DNA of 64,000 bases, taken from contig JACKQL020000055.1 of NCBI GenBank assembly GCA_018296165.2, positions 248,001 to 312,000 on the forward strand. The letters are read 5' to 3'. This document shows positions 36,348-47,240 of this stretch, one piece after another; position 1 is the stretch's first letter, and each line of letters starts with the position of its first letter. The notes beneath the pieces were generated by a model that saw only the letters and a program-made list of their open reading frames with translations, ran no database searches and was not told the DNA's origin. Both the position numbers and the translations under genes were made by a program. This DNA is from Termitomyces sp. T153 (lineage: Eukaryota > Basidiomycota > Agaricomycetes > Agaricales > Lyophyllaceae).

Positions 36348-37803
36348 TTATGCTGTCAATGCCCCGCCAGCAACCTCCCCACCCTCGCCATCCCCTGCTG
36401 CAACTCTGGAGGCTGACCCACAGGCATCTGCGCCAACCCGTCTTGAATCGATGCAAATGCCATGGAGGCACCATCCAAGAGAACCCAGTGCTCCTGCACC
36501 CAACCTGGCCCCAAACACGATCCATTTAGTAACAGGCGGAGAAGTGGGAACAACACTTACAAAGGATCTCCGCATGCCCTGAAGCGGCCTCGTTGGCCAG
36601 CCAATCCTCCCTCCGCCTTGCTACCTCCAACTCTGCCCATAGCAGACCAGCCTCTGGTGCCATTTCCCGCTCCTCTGCCTCCTCTGTGGGCCGCCCCTCC
36701 TGCTGCATTGGACGCTCCCACAAGCCCCATACCTCCGGCACTCGCTCTGGCGCCCCCCACACCGAGGTGTTCCACGCCCGCTCCAATGCCTCCTTCTCTG
36801 CCTGCGCTGCATCTCAATCCTCCCTTGCCCATCAAAGCTCCCCCTCCCGTGCTGTCAACGCCACCATTAGCACCTCCACCCACTTGCGAAGGAAGACCTC
36901 CGTGATTGAAGGCAGGGGCTCCAGAGGACTTGATGCCCATCCCAAGGCCGCATCCGGGGTAGGAGAGTGAACGTAAAACCCTGGAAAACCTGCCATTGGC
37001 TTGTACCCCCGCAGCCTCTTGCTAGGCCCTGCCCCCAACACCGGGGAAGCTCTCTGCTTCCCATGGTCTGCCACCAAGGACGCCCCCTCCCTCCACCCAC
37101 TCTGCGGAGGCCCCACCTGCCCCGCAGACCACCCCAAGCTCACCTCCCCCAACGTCCGGGTCCTCTGTGCCTCGCCCAGCCGACTCCGCACCCAGTCCTT
37201 GTCCCACCCCTGCTCCGCAGCAACGCACGCTGCTCACCACTTCAACAAGATCAAGCACTTCTTGTGGTTTGCGCAACATAGAAGGCAAATGGAAGTATCA
37301 CGCCACAAGCCCACAGAGGGTGCATCAAAGACACAGGCCTCACCCTGCTGCACACAGAGAACACACTGAGAACAATGGATCAGCGCATGCAACAAAGGGG
37401 AACTCAAAGACTCACTGGGGCCTCGTTTTGGCACCATTCCAGCATTGGAGGGCCCCGAGCCCATGCCAATGCCCTTGCAAACTCCTCCGCCGTCACCTCC
37501 GCCTGAGGGATTTGCTGCAGTGGAGGGACCCCTTCCGCATCCCCTGCCACCAATTGGGGCACCGCGGGACAAAATTTGGCCTGCCTAGGGCCCCCCGAAG
37601 AACCCACCACCACCGTGGACAACTCTGTAGAACTCCATCAGCCACTCCAAAGAAACAGGTCGATGCTGCTCATGACTCCGGTATATCATACCAGCTCAGC
37701 ACTGATGCTCGAACTCCTCCCCCTTGCTGTTGTACACAATCACCACGTCCGCGTCTGAAATCAATGGGGCAGGGGAAGCGGCTGAATAACTGGGAGGGGA
37801 CAT
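36348..37803 (-). pseudogene. Antisense accessory gene of element C with zinc-cluster-like motif
   Basis: Starts at 37803 with MSPPSYSAASPAPLISDADV, about 220 bp from the 3' LTR, matching the B gene start (MSSSAYSPTASRSP) in place and style. The cysteine cluster at about 37260-37375 reads CVLCVQQGEAC, 14 residues, then CLLCCANHKKC, giving C-x2-C-x6-C...C-x2-C-x6-C. A C-terminal block at 36360-36480 (LLDGASMAFASIQDGLAQMP, then GRLLAGH) matches B (LLDRASAALGSIHDGLARMP). RREDWLANEAASG also matches B. Frames switch between these pieces, fitting introns plus some decay. Confidence 0.65.
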
Positions 37804-38021
37804 GACAAAGAATTTGAGGGAGCCCCGGGGTACGTCCAAGGCCTTTTAATTGATTAGGAAGAACCCCCTGATGCAGTGGCGGCCATGCTTTGACTTTGCC
37901 TCCCACACTGCCATCACTCACTGCGGATTGATCAATATTACTAGGCTTTGACTCCCATGCCCCGCTGATCCCTGACCCGCCTCCCCGCATCTTGAGGGTC
38001 TCGACGCTGAAGGGGGGGTGA

Positions 38022-38234
38022 TGTCATGACCCGTTCCCTGAAGCCCCATACACCGCCCAACAAGCCCCCGCTCCCCCGGAACCCCCCCCCAATGCTACGT
38101 TGAACTTCCCCAGCACTCTGCGCCTACTCCAGCTAATTCCGGCACATTCTCAGCTAACTCTGATGGCCCCCTGGCCAACTCCGATGTCTTCCCCACAGCC
38201 ACCAGCACTTCCCCTGGACTTCCTGAGCCCCTGG
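38022..38234 (+). repeat. 3' LTR of element C, first 213 bp
   Basis: Starts TGTCATGACC and is cut by gypsy B after CCTGG (38230-38234). The rest of this LTR is found inverted at 49932-50861; the two parts minus the 5-bp duplication give 1138 bp, the same as the 5' LTR. Confidence 0.85.
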
Positions 38235-39220
38235 TGTCATGACCCACTCCCTAGCTCCCTAGACACTGCTCCCAACCCCTCCCAATTTCCCGTCTAACTC
38301 CCCTGAACCCCGCCCACACTGGATAACTCCGACGCTTCTCCGGCAAACCCCGACGGCAACTCCCTCTCCGTAGCCATCAACACCCCCCCTGAAACCTTCC
38401 CCCACCGTTCCTGGCCACGTCATACGTCCCCGACCCCCTACCCTAGTTTACCCGACCCGTCCTGGAGTGTCACGACGTCCCCGGAGCGGCTGTGCCCCCA
38501 ACTGATCCCATCACAATACCGCCATGGCCTGACCTTGGATTGTACCTGACACCCGTCGACTCCGCACAGCTCTGTCGACCCCTGCCACCATATCTGCCGC
38601 CCTCGGAGGTACCCAGTAGTCAGTATATAAGTCATAGATATAACTCCTTGAACTTTAGTCTTGATATTACATTTACTGGTTTCCTATGTTTTGTCTCTCG
38701 TCTCGTCTCTATTTCTGTTTTTAGGTTTCGAATCTATCTTTTCTCAGTCTTGTCTTGTCTCTGTCTCATCTCAACTGTACATATTTCCTTTGTTCCTCTA
38801 AAGTTCCCTTGCTCCCTATGTCAGTACAAACTCCGCGCACGCGCCACGACCCAAACATTCTTAACAACAACTCCAAACCTTGCTACCTGCTCGGCCCCAG
38901 AACCCATCAAGCCCCGGTGATCCCCTGTCCAGCTCCAACCCCGCCCCCATCAACCGAGAAGCCTCCGCCTACCCCGCAATCTATTTGTGTGCCCACTAAC
39001 TAGCCCTGACACCCGCCCTGGGTCAATGACCAGTACCTTTGGTCTTAGACTCCTCCGGACCACTCAGGACTTGCTCGGGCCGCTCTCCCTAGGGACCCCC
39101 TCGCAAGCTTTCCCCACCTCCGCTCCAACTCCAGATGCCTGGTTATAAGCGCAGGACATCGCGTCCGCCTAGTAAGGACTTGCCAGTGTACTGAGCCCCC
39201 GTCGTCAGCGGAACCTGACA
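38235..39220 (+). repeat. 5' LTR of gypsy B, 986 bp
   Basis: Starts TGTCATGACC, ends GGAACCTGACA. The 3' LTR is the same length once its two halves (49136-49716 and inverted 50862-51266) are summed. Confidence 0.92.
38624..38669 (+). promoter_or_regulatory. TATA box and predicted transcript start in the B LTR
   Basis: TATATAA at 38624-38630; the 13-mer AGTCTTGATATTA at 38657-38669 lies 33 nt after the TATA start and is the exact complement of the site after the LTR (39221-39233). Confidence 0.65.
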
Positions 39221-39233
39221 TAATATCAAGACT
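39221..39233 (+). promoter_or_regulatory. Predicted self-priming primer-binding site of gypsy B
   Basis: TAATATCAAGACT directly follows the 5' LTR. It pairs with 38657-38669 over all 13 nt. One base differs from the C site and is matched by a change in the C LTR partner. No tRNA-type TGG is present. The leader between LTR and Gag ATG is only 32 nt. Confidence 0.65.
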
Positions 39234-39252
39234 TCCCCTTACCCCGTTCTCG

Positions 39253-41625
39253 ATGTCTGCATTTAACCCCGCGTACAACCCCATCGGTTACCCAACTGAT
39301 GCCTACGGCCGGCCCATACTGGAAAATTCCTACGCCCCATTCTACCCGGGTCCCTTCGCGGACCAATACGTGCCTCGTCATTGGACCCCTGACCCCAACC
39401 AGGCGTTCTACGCCCCCTCCATCAGCCAGGGAATACCCCCGGGCTGGCACCGCCCTCCCGCATTCCACGCCGATGGCAACAACCCCTGTATCAACCCTGG
39501 AGGATACTCCACAGCACCCCCCAACCCTGCCTACCTCCCCCCCACCCATTACTATGCATACCCAATCCCTGCTGCAGCTCAAACCCCTCCTTCTCCTAGG
39601 CAGCAAAGGATCAAAGCCTATGCCCAGCAACGCGACAAAGTCCTCCGCTTCCTCCACCTGTCCCCTGCGGAATTTGCAAGGCATACCTGCACCCTCCTCA
39701 CCAACCTAGGCTACCCCGACGCCTCTGCAACTCCGGAGGTCTGGGCGGATCGACTCCTCGACTTCCACAAACGCTACCTACAAGGGAACCTCCTGGAGAA
39801 TATGCAAGGCACCCTGGGCATCGACGACAACTTACGGAACAAGCTCCACACCTTGGTTGAAGAAATCCACACTAGCCTGAACCCCCGCCCCTTTGAAGAC
39901 CCTCTGGATCCCGCCCGCTCCTTCCATGTGCAATGCAAGGAACCCGTCAGGACACAAAACAAAGCCCCATCTTCTGTTCCCCATCAGCAGGAAGAACTCA
40001 ACGCGGCCTCCAGCATCTTGAGGAACCTCAACCCCGTGGGGGGGTTGTTCGACCAACCCGCCGCCCACACCCTGGCTCTCTCCGCCCGGCCCCAGGCCAG
40101 CTCGGTGCCCAGCGCCTTCCGAACCTGAGACCAACCCGCCGCCCCTGAACTCCGTTCCCAATGACCACCCTTACGTGTCGACAACAACAACAGCACCCTC
40201 TCCTATATTGACGAGCCGGGCAACCCTGCCGACGAACACCCCCCACGCAACGGGCCCCAACAAGACCGACCCCCCCACTTCGATCTCCGCACCCCTCGTA
40301 GCAATGCCCCTCCGCCCCGTCCCAACGCCCCAGTCCCCCCGCAACAGCCCATGGGCCCCGGGGCGCCCCGATACCCTCTTTCCGTCAACCCCTCTCATCC
40401 CCCGCCTGCCCCAATGCCTAATCCCCCCACTGACGTCAACTATTTCGGACCCCCAAACCCCGGAGGACCCCCTCCCCCTTGATGGGCCCCAGGACCCGCC
40501 CCGGGTAGTGTGGGTCAAAACCCTGGTGGAGGACCACCCAATGGTGGACCCCCGGGAGGATGGGGCCCGGCGATGGACAGCTTTCCCCCCCAGCGCGGAA
40601 ATGGAAATCACTACTACTACTACTACAACGCCAGACCCCCACCTCGAACTCAAAATTCACAGGACAATACTCGCGACGCACTGGCCCAGGAAGGAAAGCT
40701 CGACATCCAGAAGCCCAAACCCTTCACTGGCCACGACCCTCAGAAGTGGCAAATCTTCCTGACCCAGTGTTTAACTATGTTTCAAGCTAAGCCCATCACT
40801 TTTCAGCTTGAGAGCTCACGAGTGGCCTTCACCACATCATACTTGCAGGGCATCGCCTTCAACCACTACACTGCGCTACTCCGGTTCGACCCAAACAATC
40901 CTGTACTCTCCAATTGGCTTGCTTTCACCCAAGAGTTCTCGAGTAAGTTTGGCATCTTTGACACTGTAGCGGAGGCAGAGGAAAATCTCTTCAACCTCCG
41001 AATGCGCGACAACGAATGCTTCACGACCTTCATCGTACAATTCGAACGAGAGGCCTACGAGACCGGCTGGAATTACAACGCGCTCCGGTTCGCCCTCTGT
41101 CGTGCCCTACCCCAACAGATCAAGGACGTCCTTCGCCTCGCACCCAAACAAACCACCTACGATGGGTACAAGGCACTTGTTACCCAGGTCGACCAACGTT
41201 ATTGGGAAGACTGCAGCAAAAACACGGCACCCCAGACCTCGTGGAACACCTCCGGTAACACCAACTGGCAGGCCGGAGCAACCAATGGCATCTGATCCTC
41301 AATCCCCACTAGCCCTGCTAACCCCGCACCCTGCTTCCCCCCAGGCCAAGGAGTCCCCAACACTAACTGACCCCCGGGGCAGCGCCCACCCGCCCAGCTC
41401 AACGCCACCAACCTCCATGACACCCCAGTACCCCTGGATACCAACCCCGACAATTGCGACAACATCCCGGACCCCGCTGACGATCAGGAAGCCCTATGCG
41501 CAAACAGAATCCAGGACAGCCTGTGGATCGACGTGCCGGAGAAGATGCAGGAGAAATGACGGAAGGAGGGCGCGTGCATCCTATGTGGTGAGCAGGGACA
41601 CTTTATTCGCAGTTGCCCTAAATGA
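39253..41625 (+). pseudogene. Gypsy B gag, interrupted by stops
   Basis: Structural Gag protein. All pieces lie in the frame of the ATG at 39253. The N-terminal part (MSAFNPAYNPIGYP...) is Pro/Tyr-rich then helical. The Gag core is in 40510-41295, with KPKPFTGHDPQKWQIFLTQC and SNWLAFTQEFSSKFG, followed by a CCHC zinc knuckle at 41575-41616 (CILCGEQGHFIRSC). In-frame stops include TGA at 40126-40128 and 41293-41295; the first fits CGA to TGA. Because the frame is shared across the stops, this was recently one ORF. Confidence 0.85.
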
Positions 41626-41810
41626 CAGGTGATGGGACGCGCCGTGTGGACGATCGACGGAGAAGACTGTAACTACCAGTTCATGGAAAACAAGTTGGCA
41701 GTTTAGGTCTGGAAGACGCACTAGACCGCGGACCATATCCCGACGTCTTCTCCGCCCCAGCCACACTCCTCCGCGCAATGATGCTCACCCCGGACAACCC
41801 CCCAGCACAC

Positions 41811-42961
41811 TGATACGATGTTGTCACACCATTGGGAACATAATAAACACCAGAAGTCAAAACAAACATTTATTAAGGCTGAAAACTGTAAGCCTCCTGG
41901 TAAAACAAGTCCCAGCAACATTATCCCTTTAAATACACCAGAAGAAAGACAGAACAGGGTAGGACAAGGACTATACTAGACTATACACTCAATAATAGTT
42001 CAATCACTGTAATGGGAGGGGAAGCATGGGACTGGCAAAAGCACCTGAGTGGCATCAATTCTGGCAAGATCTAGATCTGATCTAAGAATAACCAGATTGG
42101 AATGTTGACTGGAAGAAGGGAAAGGAAGATGAATGGAAGAATATGAAATGAATGGAATGAAGGGAAGGGAAAGGAAGATGAATGGAAGAACCTGAATGGG
42201 AAAGAACCTAAAAGGGGAAGAATATGAAAGGAATAAAGGAAGATGAATGGAATGAATGGGAGGGGACAGATGAATGGAAGAACCTGAATGGGAAAGGACC
42301 TGAATGGGGAAGAATATGAAATAAATAAAGGAAGAAGAAGGGAAGAAACTGAATGGAGAAGAATATGAATGGAAGAAATACAAAGGAGGGAGAGATAGCT
42401 AAGAAGAAGGGAAGAAACTGAATGGAGAAGAATATGAATGGAAGAAATACAAAGGAGGGAGAGATAGCTAAGAAGAAGGGAAGAAACTGAATGGAGAAGA
42501 ATATGAATGGAAGAAATACAAAGGAGGGAGAGATAAATGGGGCAAATGGAAGCTAAGAATGCAAAGGAGGAATGATGGAACCAGGAACTGGCCTGTGGCA
42601 CTGAAACAGGCATGCCAAAAGGGGGAATTAGAAGAACAGTTATGAATAAGGGGCTGGAAAGTATGGAACCAAAAGTCACATGTAGGGAGTGGTCTGTGCA
42701 CTGTAGAAAGAGGTATAAATAGCCCAAGTAGAGTAGCAAATGGACAGGCAATTGATAGGCAAAGGCTCGGTGGTTCACAGGGAGTGAATCACTTAGGCTG
42801 GAGTTTGTTGAGACCCCTCTGCATTCAGAATAGAAATATTTTGGAAGTAAACCCCTTCAACTTCAAGCATTTATCAAGACATCAGTGTGGAATTGGAGTA
42901 GACTGCCTAAGTCTTCAAGAAAGCCCCAGAACTATCAGTATTACTCTAACCCAGTACTACA
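41811..42961 (+). mobile_element. Solo LTR (TGAT family) inside gypsy B, with minisatellite
   Basis: Inserted between Gag and protease of B; gypsy A lacks it at the same point. Flanked by ACAC (41807-41810 and 42962-42965). Starts TGATACGATG and ends GTACTACA. Shared blocks with the other family members: 'aaggctgaaaactgtaagcc' near the start and 'cagggagtgaatcacttagg' after a TATAAAT box at 42714-42720. Longer than its 880-bp relatives largely because of the repeat array at 42100-42535. Most of it is CG-poor, while B around it is CG-rich. Confidence 0.75.
42333..42535. repeat. 69-bp tandem repeat, about three copies
   Basis: 'gaatatgaatggaagaaata' recurs at 42361, 42430 and 42499, exactly 69 nt apart. 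Purine-rich on the plus strand; related degenerate units extend left to about 42100. 69 is a multiple of 3, which creates a long minus-strand open frame without implying a gene. Confidence 0.9.
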
Positions 42962-45900
42962 ACACCTCCCCTCCCACTCCTCCACAAACCTCCTCCTCTG
43001 CACCACTCTCCCCTTCACCGACAAACCCATCCCCACACTAGTCGACAGCGGCACCACCAATAACTTTGTTGACGAATCCCTGGCAACACTCGCCCCACAA
43101 CCCCTCCGCCACCTCCCCGCCCCGATCCCCCTCAAACTCTTTGACAGAGACTCTACCCCAGCGGGAGACATCACTCATTGCCTAGAAATGACCCTGACCT
43201 TTGCTGACGGACAACAGCAAGAACTCCGACTACTCGTCACAAAATTACACCCCTTCGCCCCTGTTGTCTTAGGGTTCTCATGGCTCTGCTCCACCAATCC
43301 CCACGTCGATTGGCCCAGTCTCACCCTACACCTCGACCGGGACAACCCCACCAACTCCGGACTGGTACCCTTCCATGTCTCACCCCCCTCGAGAGCTCTG
43401 AGACCACGATCAACCAACCCCGGACCCCGCCACAACTTCGCTCTAGGTCTGCACGATTGTTCATCATCTATGTCCAACTTGGCGGCTTGCTCAAGGTACT
43501 TCCCACCCTCGTAGACAGCGGCGCCTCCAGTGTCTTTGTCAGCAACCAACTCGACCTCCGATGCAACGACCTTGACAAACCCCTCAAGCTCCAACTCTTC
43601 GACGGGAGCCCCGCCACGACAAGAATCACGCAGTACCACGACAACACCCTCACCCTCGATAACGACCTGCAGTTCCAGGCCCGACTCCTTGTTACCCAAC
43701 TACCCCCGTCGACCCCGATCGTGCTTGGACTCCCATGGCTGCAAGACGTCAATCCCGACATCAACTGGAAGAACCTCACCATGCAATTCCCTGGCCCCAA
43801 AGCAAGCTTAGCGGCCGCCATCCACCTCCGCTTCCAGTCTATCCCTGACCCCAACGCCACCCCGGACCCAACTGCTACACCTATGGTACCCAACCCCGTT
43901 GACTCCAGAAACCTCGACATTAAAATCATCGGCGCTGTCCCCTTCGCATGCCTCCTATGAGAAGGCACCCCTGCCTTCCAGTTGCAAGTCACGCCAGCCC
44001 TACCTGAGGAATACCTCTGCGCAGGGACTACCATGCCAGAAAAAAAGACGGAGGAACAGATCCTATCCAAAGTATATCCCCTGGAGTATCATAAGTTTGC
44101 TGACGTGTTCTCCGAAGGAAGTGCCAAGGAACTCCCTCCGCACCGCTCCTACAACCACCAGATCGACCTCGAAGAAGGTACCTCACCCCCGTTTGGCAAG
44201 ATCTACAACATGTCTGAAATCGAGCTCCGGGCCCTGAAGGAATACCTCGACAACATGCTCGGCAAAGGTTTCATATGTCCCTCGATCTCCGTGGCTGGCA
44301 CCCCGGTTCTGTTTGCCAAGAAAAAAGACGGATCCCTCCGACTCTGTGTGGATTATCGGGGACTCAACAAAGTCACCAAGAAGAACCGGTACCCCCTCCC
44401 CTTAATCAGAGACCTTGTTGATCGCCTTCACAGCGCCAAGATTTACATGAAAATCAACCTTTGTTCTGGCTACAACAACGTCTGGATTGCCCCGGGACAT
44501 GAATGGAAGACCGCCTTTCGCACCCGCTACAGCCTCTTTGAGTATCTCATAATGCCCTTCGGAATGACTAACTCCCCCACCACCTTCCAGTACTTCATGA
44601 ACGACATCTTCCATGACATGAACGATGTCTTTGTCATCGTATATTTGGACGATATCCTGATCTACTTGAATTTGCCGGCGGAGCATTTGGAGCACGTCCG
44701 CCATGTCCTGGAACGACTCCGAGAGTATCACCTTCATGCTAAACCCAAAAAGTGCTCATTCCACACAGCGGAAGTCGAATATCTTGGGGTCATTGTCACC
44801 CCCAACAGTGTGCGCATGGACCCCACCAAGGTCGACATGATACTCAACTGGCCCTCCCCGCGGAACATCAAGGAGGTACAGTCATTCCTGGGGTTTGCTA
44901 ACTTCTATCGCCGCTTCATCGACAACTACTCCGGGATCACCAAACCCCTCAACCGACTCACATGGAAGGACACCCCTTGGGATTGGGACAGCAAGTGCCA
45001 GAGCGTATTCCTCCTCCTGAAGAAGGCCTTCACCTCCGCTCCGGTCCTCCGCCATTTTGACCCCTCCCTACCGATTGTGCTTGAATGTGACGCCTCCAAC
45101 TACGCTATTGCCGGGATACTCTCGCAGTTGAACTCGGGGGGCAAGGATCTCTGCCCCATCGCCTTCTACACCCGATCAATGATCCCAGTGGAACTCAACT
45201 ACGACATTTACGACAAGGAACTCCTTGCGATCGTCAAAGCCTTTTGTCAGTGGCGGGCCTACCTTGAAGGGTCCCTGCACCGCATCCAAGTCTACTCTGA
45301 TCACAACAACCTGCAATATTTCACGACCACAAAACAGCTCAGCCACCACTAGGCTCGATGGTCCAAAACCCTTTTGGAGTACAATTTTACCATCCACTAC
45401 CGCCCCGGGCAACTCGGCACAAAGCCCGACACCCTCACTCGGAGACCCAACATGTATCCAAAGAAATTGTTTGAAACCGAATGAAATGCATTCAACCATC
45501 GAGTGGTAATCCCACCCAAACATCTACATGCCGTGCTGATTTTAAATGAAGAAGGAATCCTCCAGCAAATCAGGAATTCACCCCCGGACCCCTTCTTCAA
45601 CCAGCACGACCCCCACAACAACCCTGACGAGTCGAGCGTAGACAACCCCTTTTTGCTATCCCCGGACCACCACCTGCTGCTCCGGAGTGGGCGAATCTAC
45701 GCCCCGGACCACAAGTCCATTCGCCTTGACATACTCCGGCAGCACCACGATCACAAACTCCGGGGGCACCCAGGAATTTGTAAGACCCTTCAACTCATCT
45801 CCTGGACTTATTTTTGGCCAGGAATGAAGAAGGACATCACGCGATACGTAAGAGCCTGCGAACCCTGCCTACGGGCCAAAGTACCCTGCCATCGCCCCCA

Positions 45901-47011
45901 CGGATTACTGAAACCCCTCCCCATCGGTCGCCGCCCCTGGTCTTCAATATTGATGGATCATATCATCGAACTCCCCGACTCCGAAGGTTTCGACACAATC
46001 CTCGTCGTTGTCTGCTGCCTTACCAAACAAGCCCTCTTTATTTCCTGCCACACCACTGACACCGCCCCGGATTTCGCCAAACTATTTCTAGAACACGTAT
46101 TCTCCAAACATGGACCTCCCGACGACATCATCTCCGACCGTGGACCCCTATTCATATCTCATTTTTGGCAATCGCTGTGCAAGGTGCTCGAGATCAAAAC
46201 CAGCCTCTCTACCACCTACCACCCGGAAACCGACGGACAAACCGAGCGCATAAACCAGACGTTAGAACAGTATCTTTGCCTCTATGTTAACTATTTACAG
46301 AACAACTGGCGTGCGGAGCTTCCCCTTGCCGAATTCACCTACAACAACACGCCTCACTCCGCCACCGGAGTTTCCCCCTTTTACGCCAACAAGGGCTACA
46401 ATCCTCGACTCACGCTGTCCCTCAAAGACATCCCCTCCCACGTTGCCCACGAAGTCGCTGAGGACCTCCGATCCCTCCACCAATTCCTCCGGGATGAGAT
46501 CGACACCGCCAACCAAGCCTACTCCAAGCACGCCAATGCCCGTCGCAAGCTGACCCCCGACTGGCCCTCCGGCACCCTGGTCTGGCTCGACCGACAAAAT
46601 CTTAAGACCTGGAGGCCTTCCATCAAACTCAACCACAAACGCCTTGGCCCATTCAAGATCCTCTGGAAGGTCTCCACCCACGCTTACAAGCTCGACCTGC
46701 CTCTAGGCCTGAAGGGCCTCCACCCTGTGTTCCACGTTCGACTCCTTGAAAGGCACGCTCCAGACCCCTTCCCTGGCCAACGCCTCAGCCGACTGCCCCC
46801 CGTCGAAGTCGAGGACAAGTATCACTACGAGTTCGACAAGATCCTCGACTCCCAGGTAGTTCGCGGCCGACTCCAGTACTTGGTCCGCTGGAAAGGCTAC
46901 GGACCTGAGGACAATACGTGGGAACCCCAAAAGAACCTCGACAGAGCCCCCGACAAACTCCGGGACTTCCACCAACGGAATCCTGCCAAGCCCTGGAACC
47001 CCCGGGACTGA
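42962..47011 (+). pseudogene. Gypsy B pol: two proteases, RT, RNase H, integrase, chromodomain
   Basis: Polyprotein of a chromovirus. Protease domain 1: LVDSGTTNNFVDES at about 43037, with VVLGFSWL. Protease domain 2: LVDSGASSVFVSN at about 43505, with IVLGLPWL. RT at 44230-44900 has the catalytic YLDD (about 44642). RNase H follows (LECDASNYAIAGILS). Integrase has a zinc finger ([14 protein letters not shown] then CEPC), the core Asp residues (MDHIIEL, SDRG) and Glu (TERINQ), and the protein ends with a chromodomain ([10 protein letters not shown]...[16 protein letters not shown]). From protease 2 on, one frame is used and only three stops break it: TGA 43958-43960, TAG 45350-45352 and TGA 45482-45484, each a C-to-T or G-to-A change. 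Protease 1 is in another frame. The chromodomain suggests heterochromatin targeting. Confidence 0.9.
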
Positions 47012-47240
47012 CCCAACACAGATGGCAATAGTGGGCGTAACCCCTGCCTCTGGGTTCACCAGGGATTCAACTCCCACCAGTACTCTCCTACATGTTTCCA
47101 CTTACTCCTCTCCTTGCTCTATCTGAAACTTCCCACACTCAGCAGAAGGACCAGAGACTGTATAGGAACAAGCAGTGTACATATATATACTCGAACAAGA
47201 AGGGGCAGAGAACAAGTCAACGACGGGGTCTGAATTCCCC

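Larger units (their letters stand above)
33459..38021 (+). mobile_element. Element C internal region (LTR element without pol)
   Basis: Lies between the C LTRs. It holds a Pro-rich reading frame, low-complexity C-rich DNA, and an antisense accessory gene, but no RT, RNase H or integrase. A polypurine run GAAGGGGGGG at 38009-38018 precedes the 3' LTR, as in B. 35960-36060 resembles the stretch after the pol stop of B (47010-47100), so C looks like a B relative that lost gag core and pol. Two segments (about 34625-34690 and 35000-35060) each resemble the pol linker near HEVVP in gypsy A, hinting at an internal duplication. It would need enzymes from another element to move. Confidence 0.7.

Noticed and set aside
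33092..36905. Many long Pro/Thr/Ala-rich open frames on both strands
   Set aside because: The region is C-rich on the plus strand, which keeps several frames open by composition; only the ATG at 33491 and the antisense gene have positional support.
42333..42535. CRISPR-like array
   Set aside because: Repeats are head-to-tail without unique spacers, in eukaryotic DNA.
42071..42778. A 235-codon minus-strand open frame with repeated Ile/Leu/Ser-rich blocks
   Set aside because: It is produced by the 69-bp tandem repeat (a multiple of 3) in a solo LTR; no start context or family.
43468..44070. A 200-codon minus-strand frame over gypsy B pol
   Set aside because: Antisense shadow of the protease/RT coding sequence.
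46295..47101. Minus-strand frames over the integrase and chromodomain
   Set aside because: Shadows of the plus-strand pol; no motifs.
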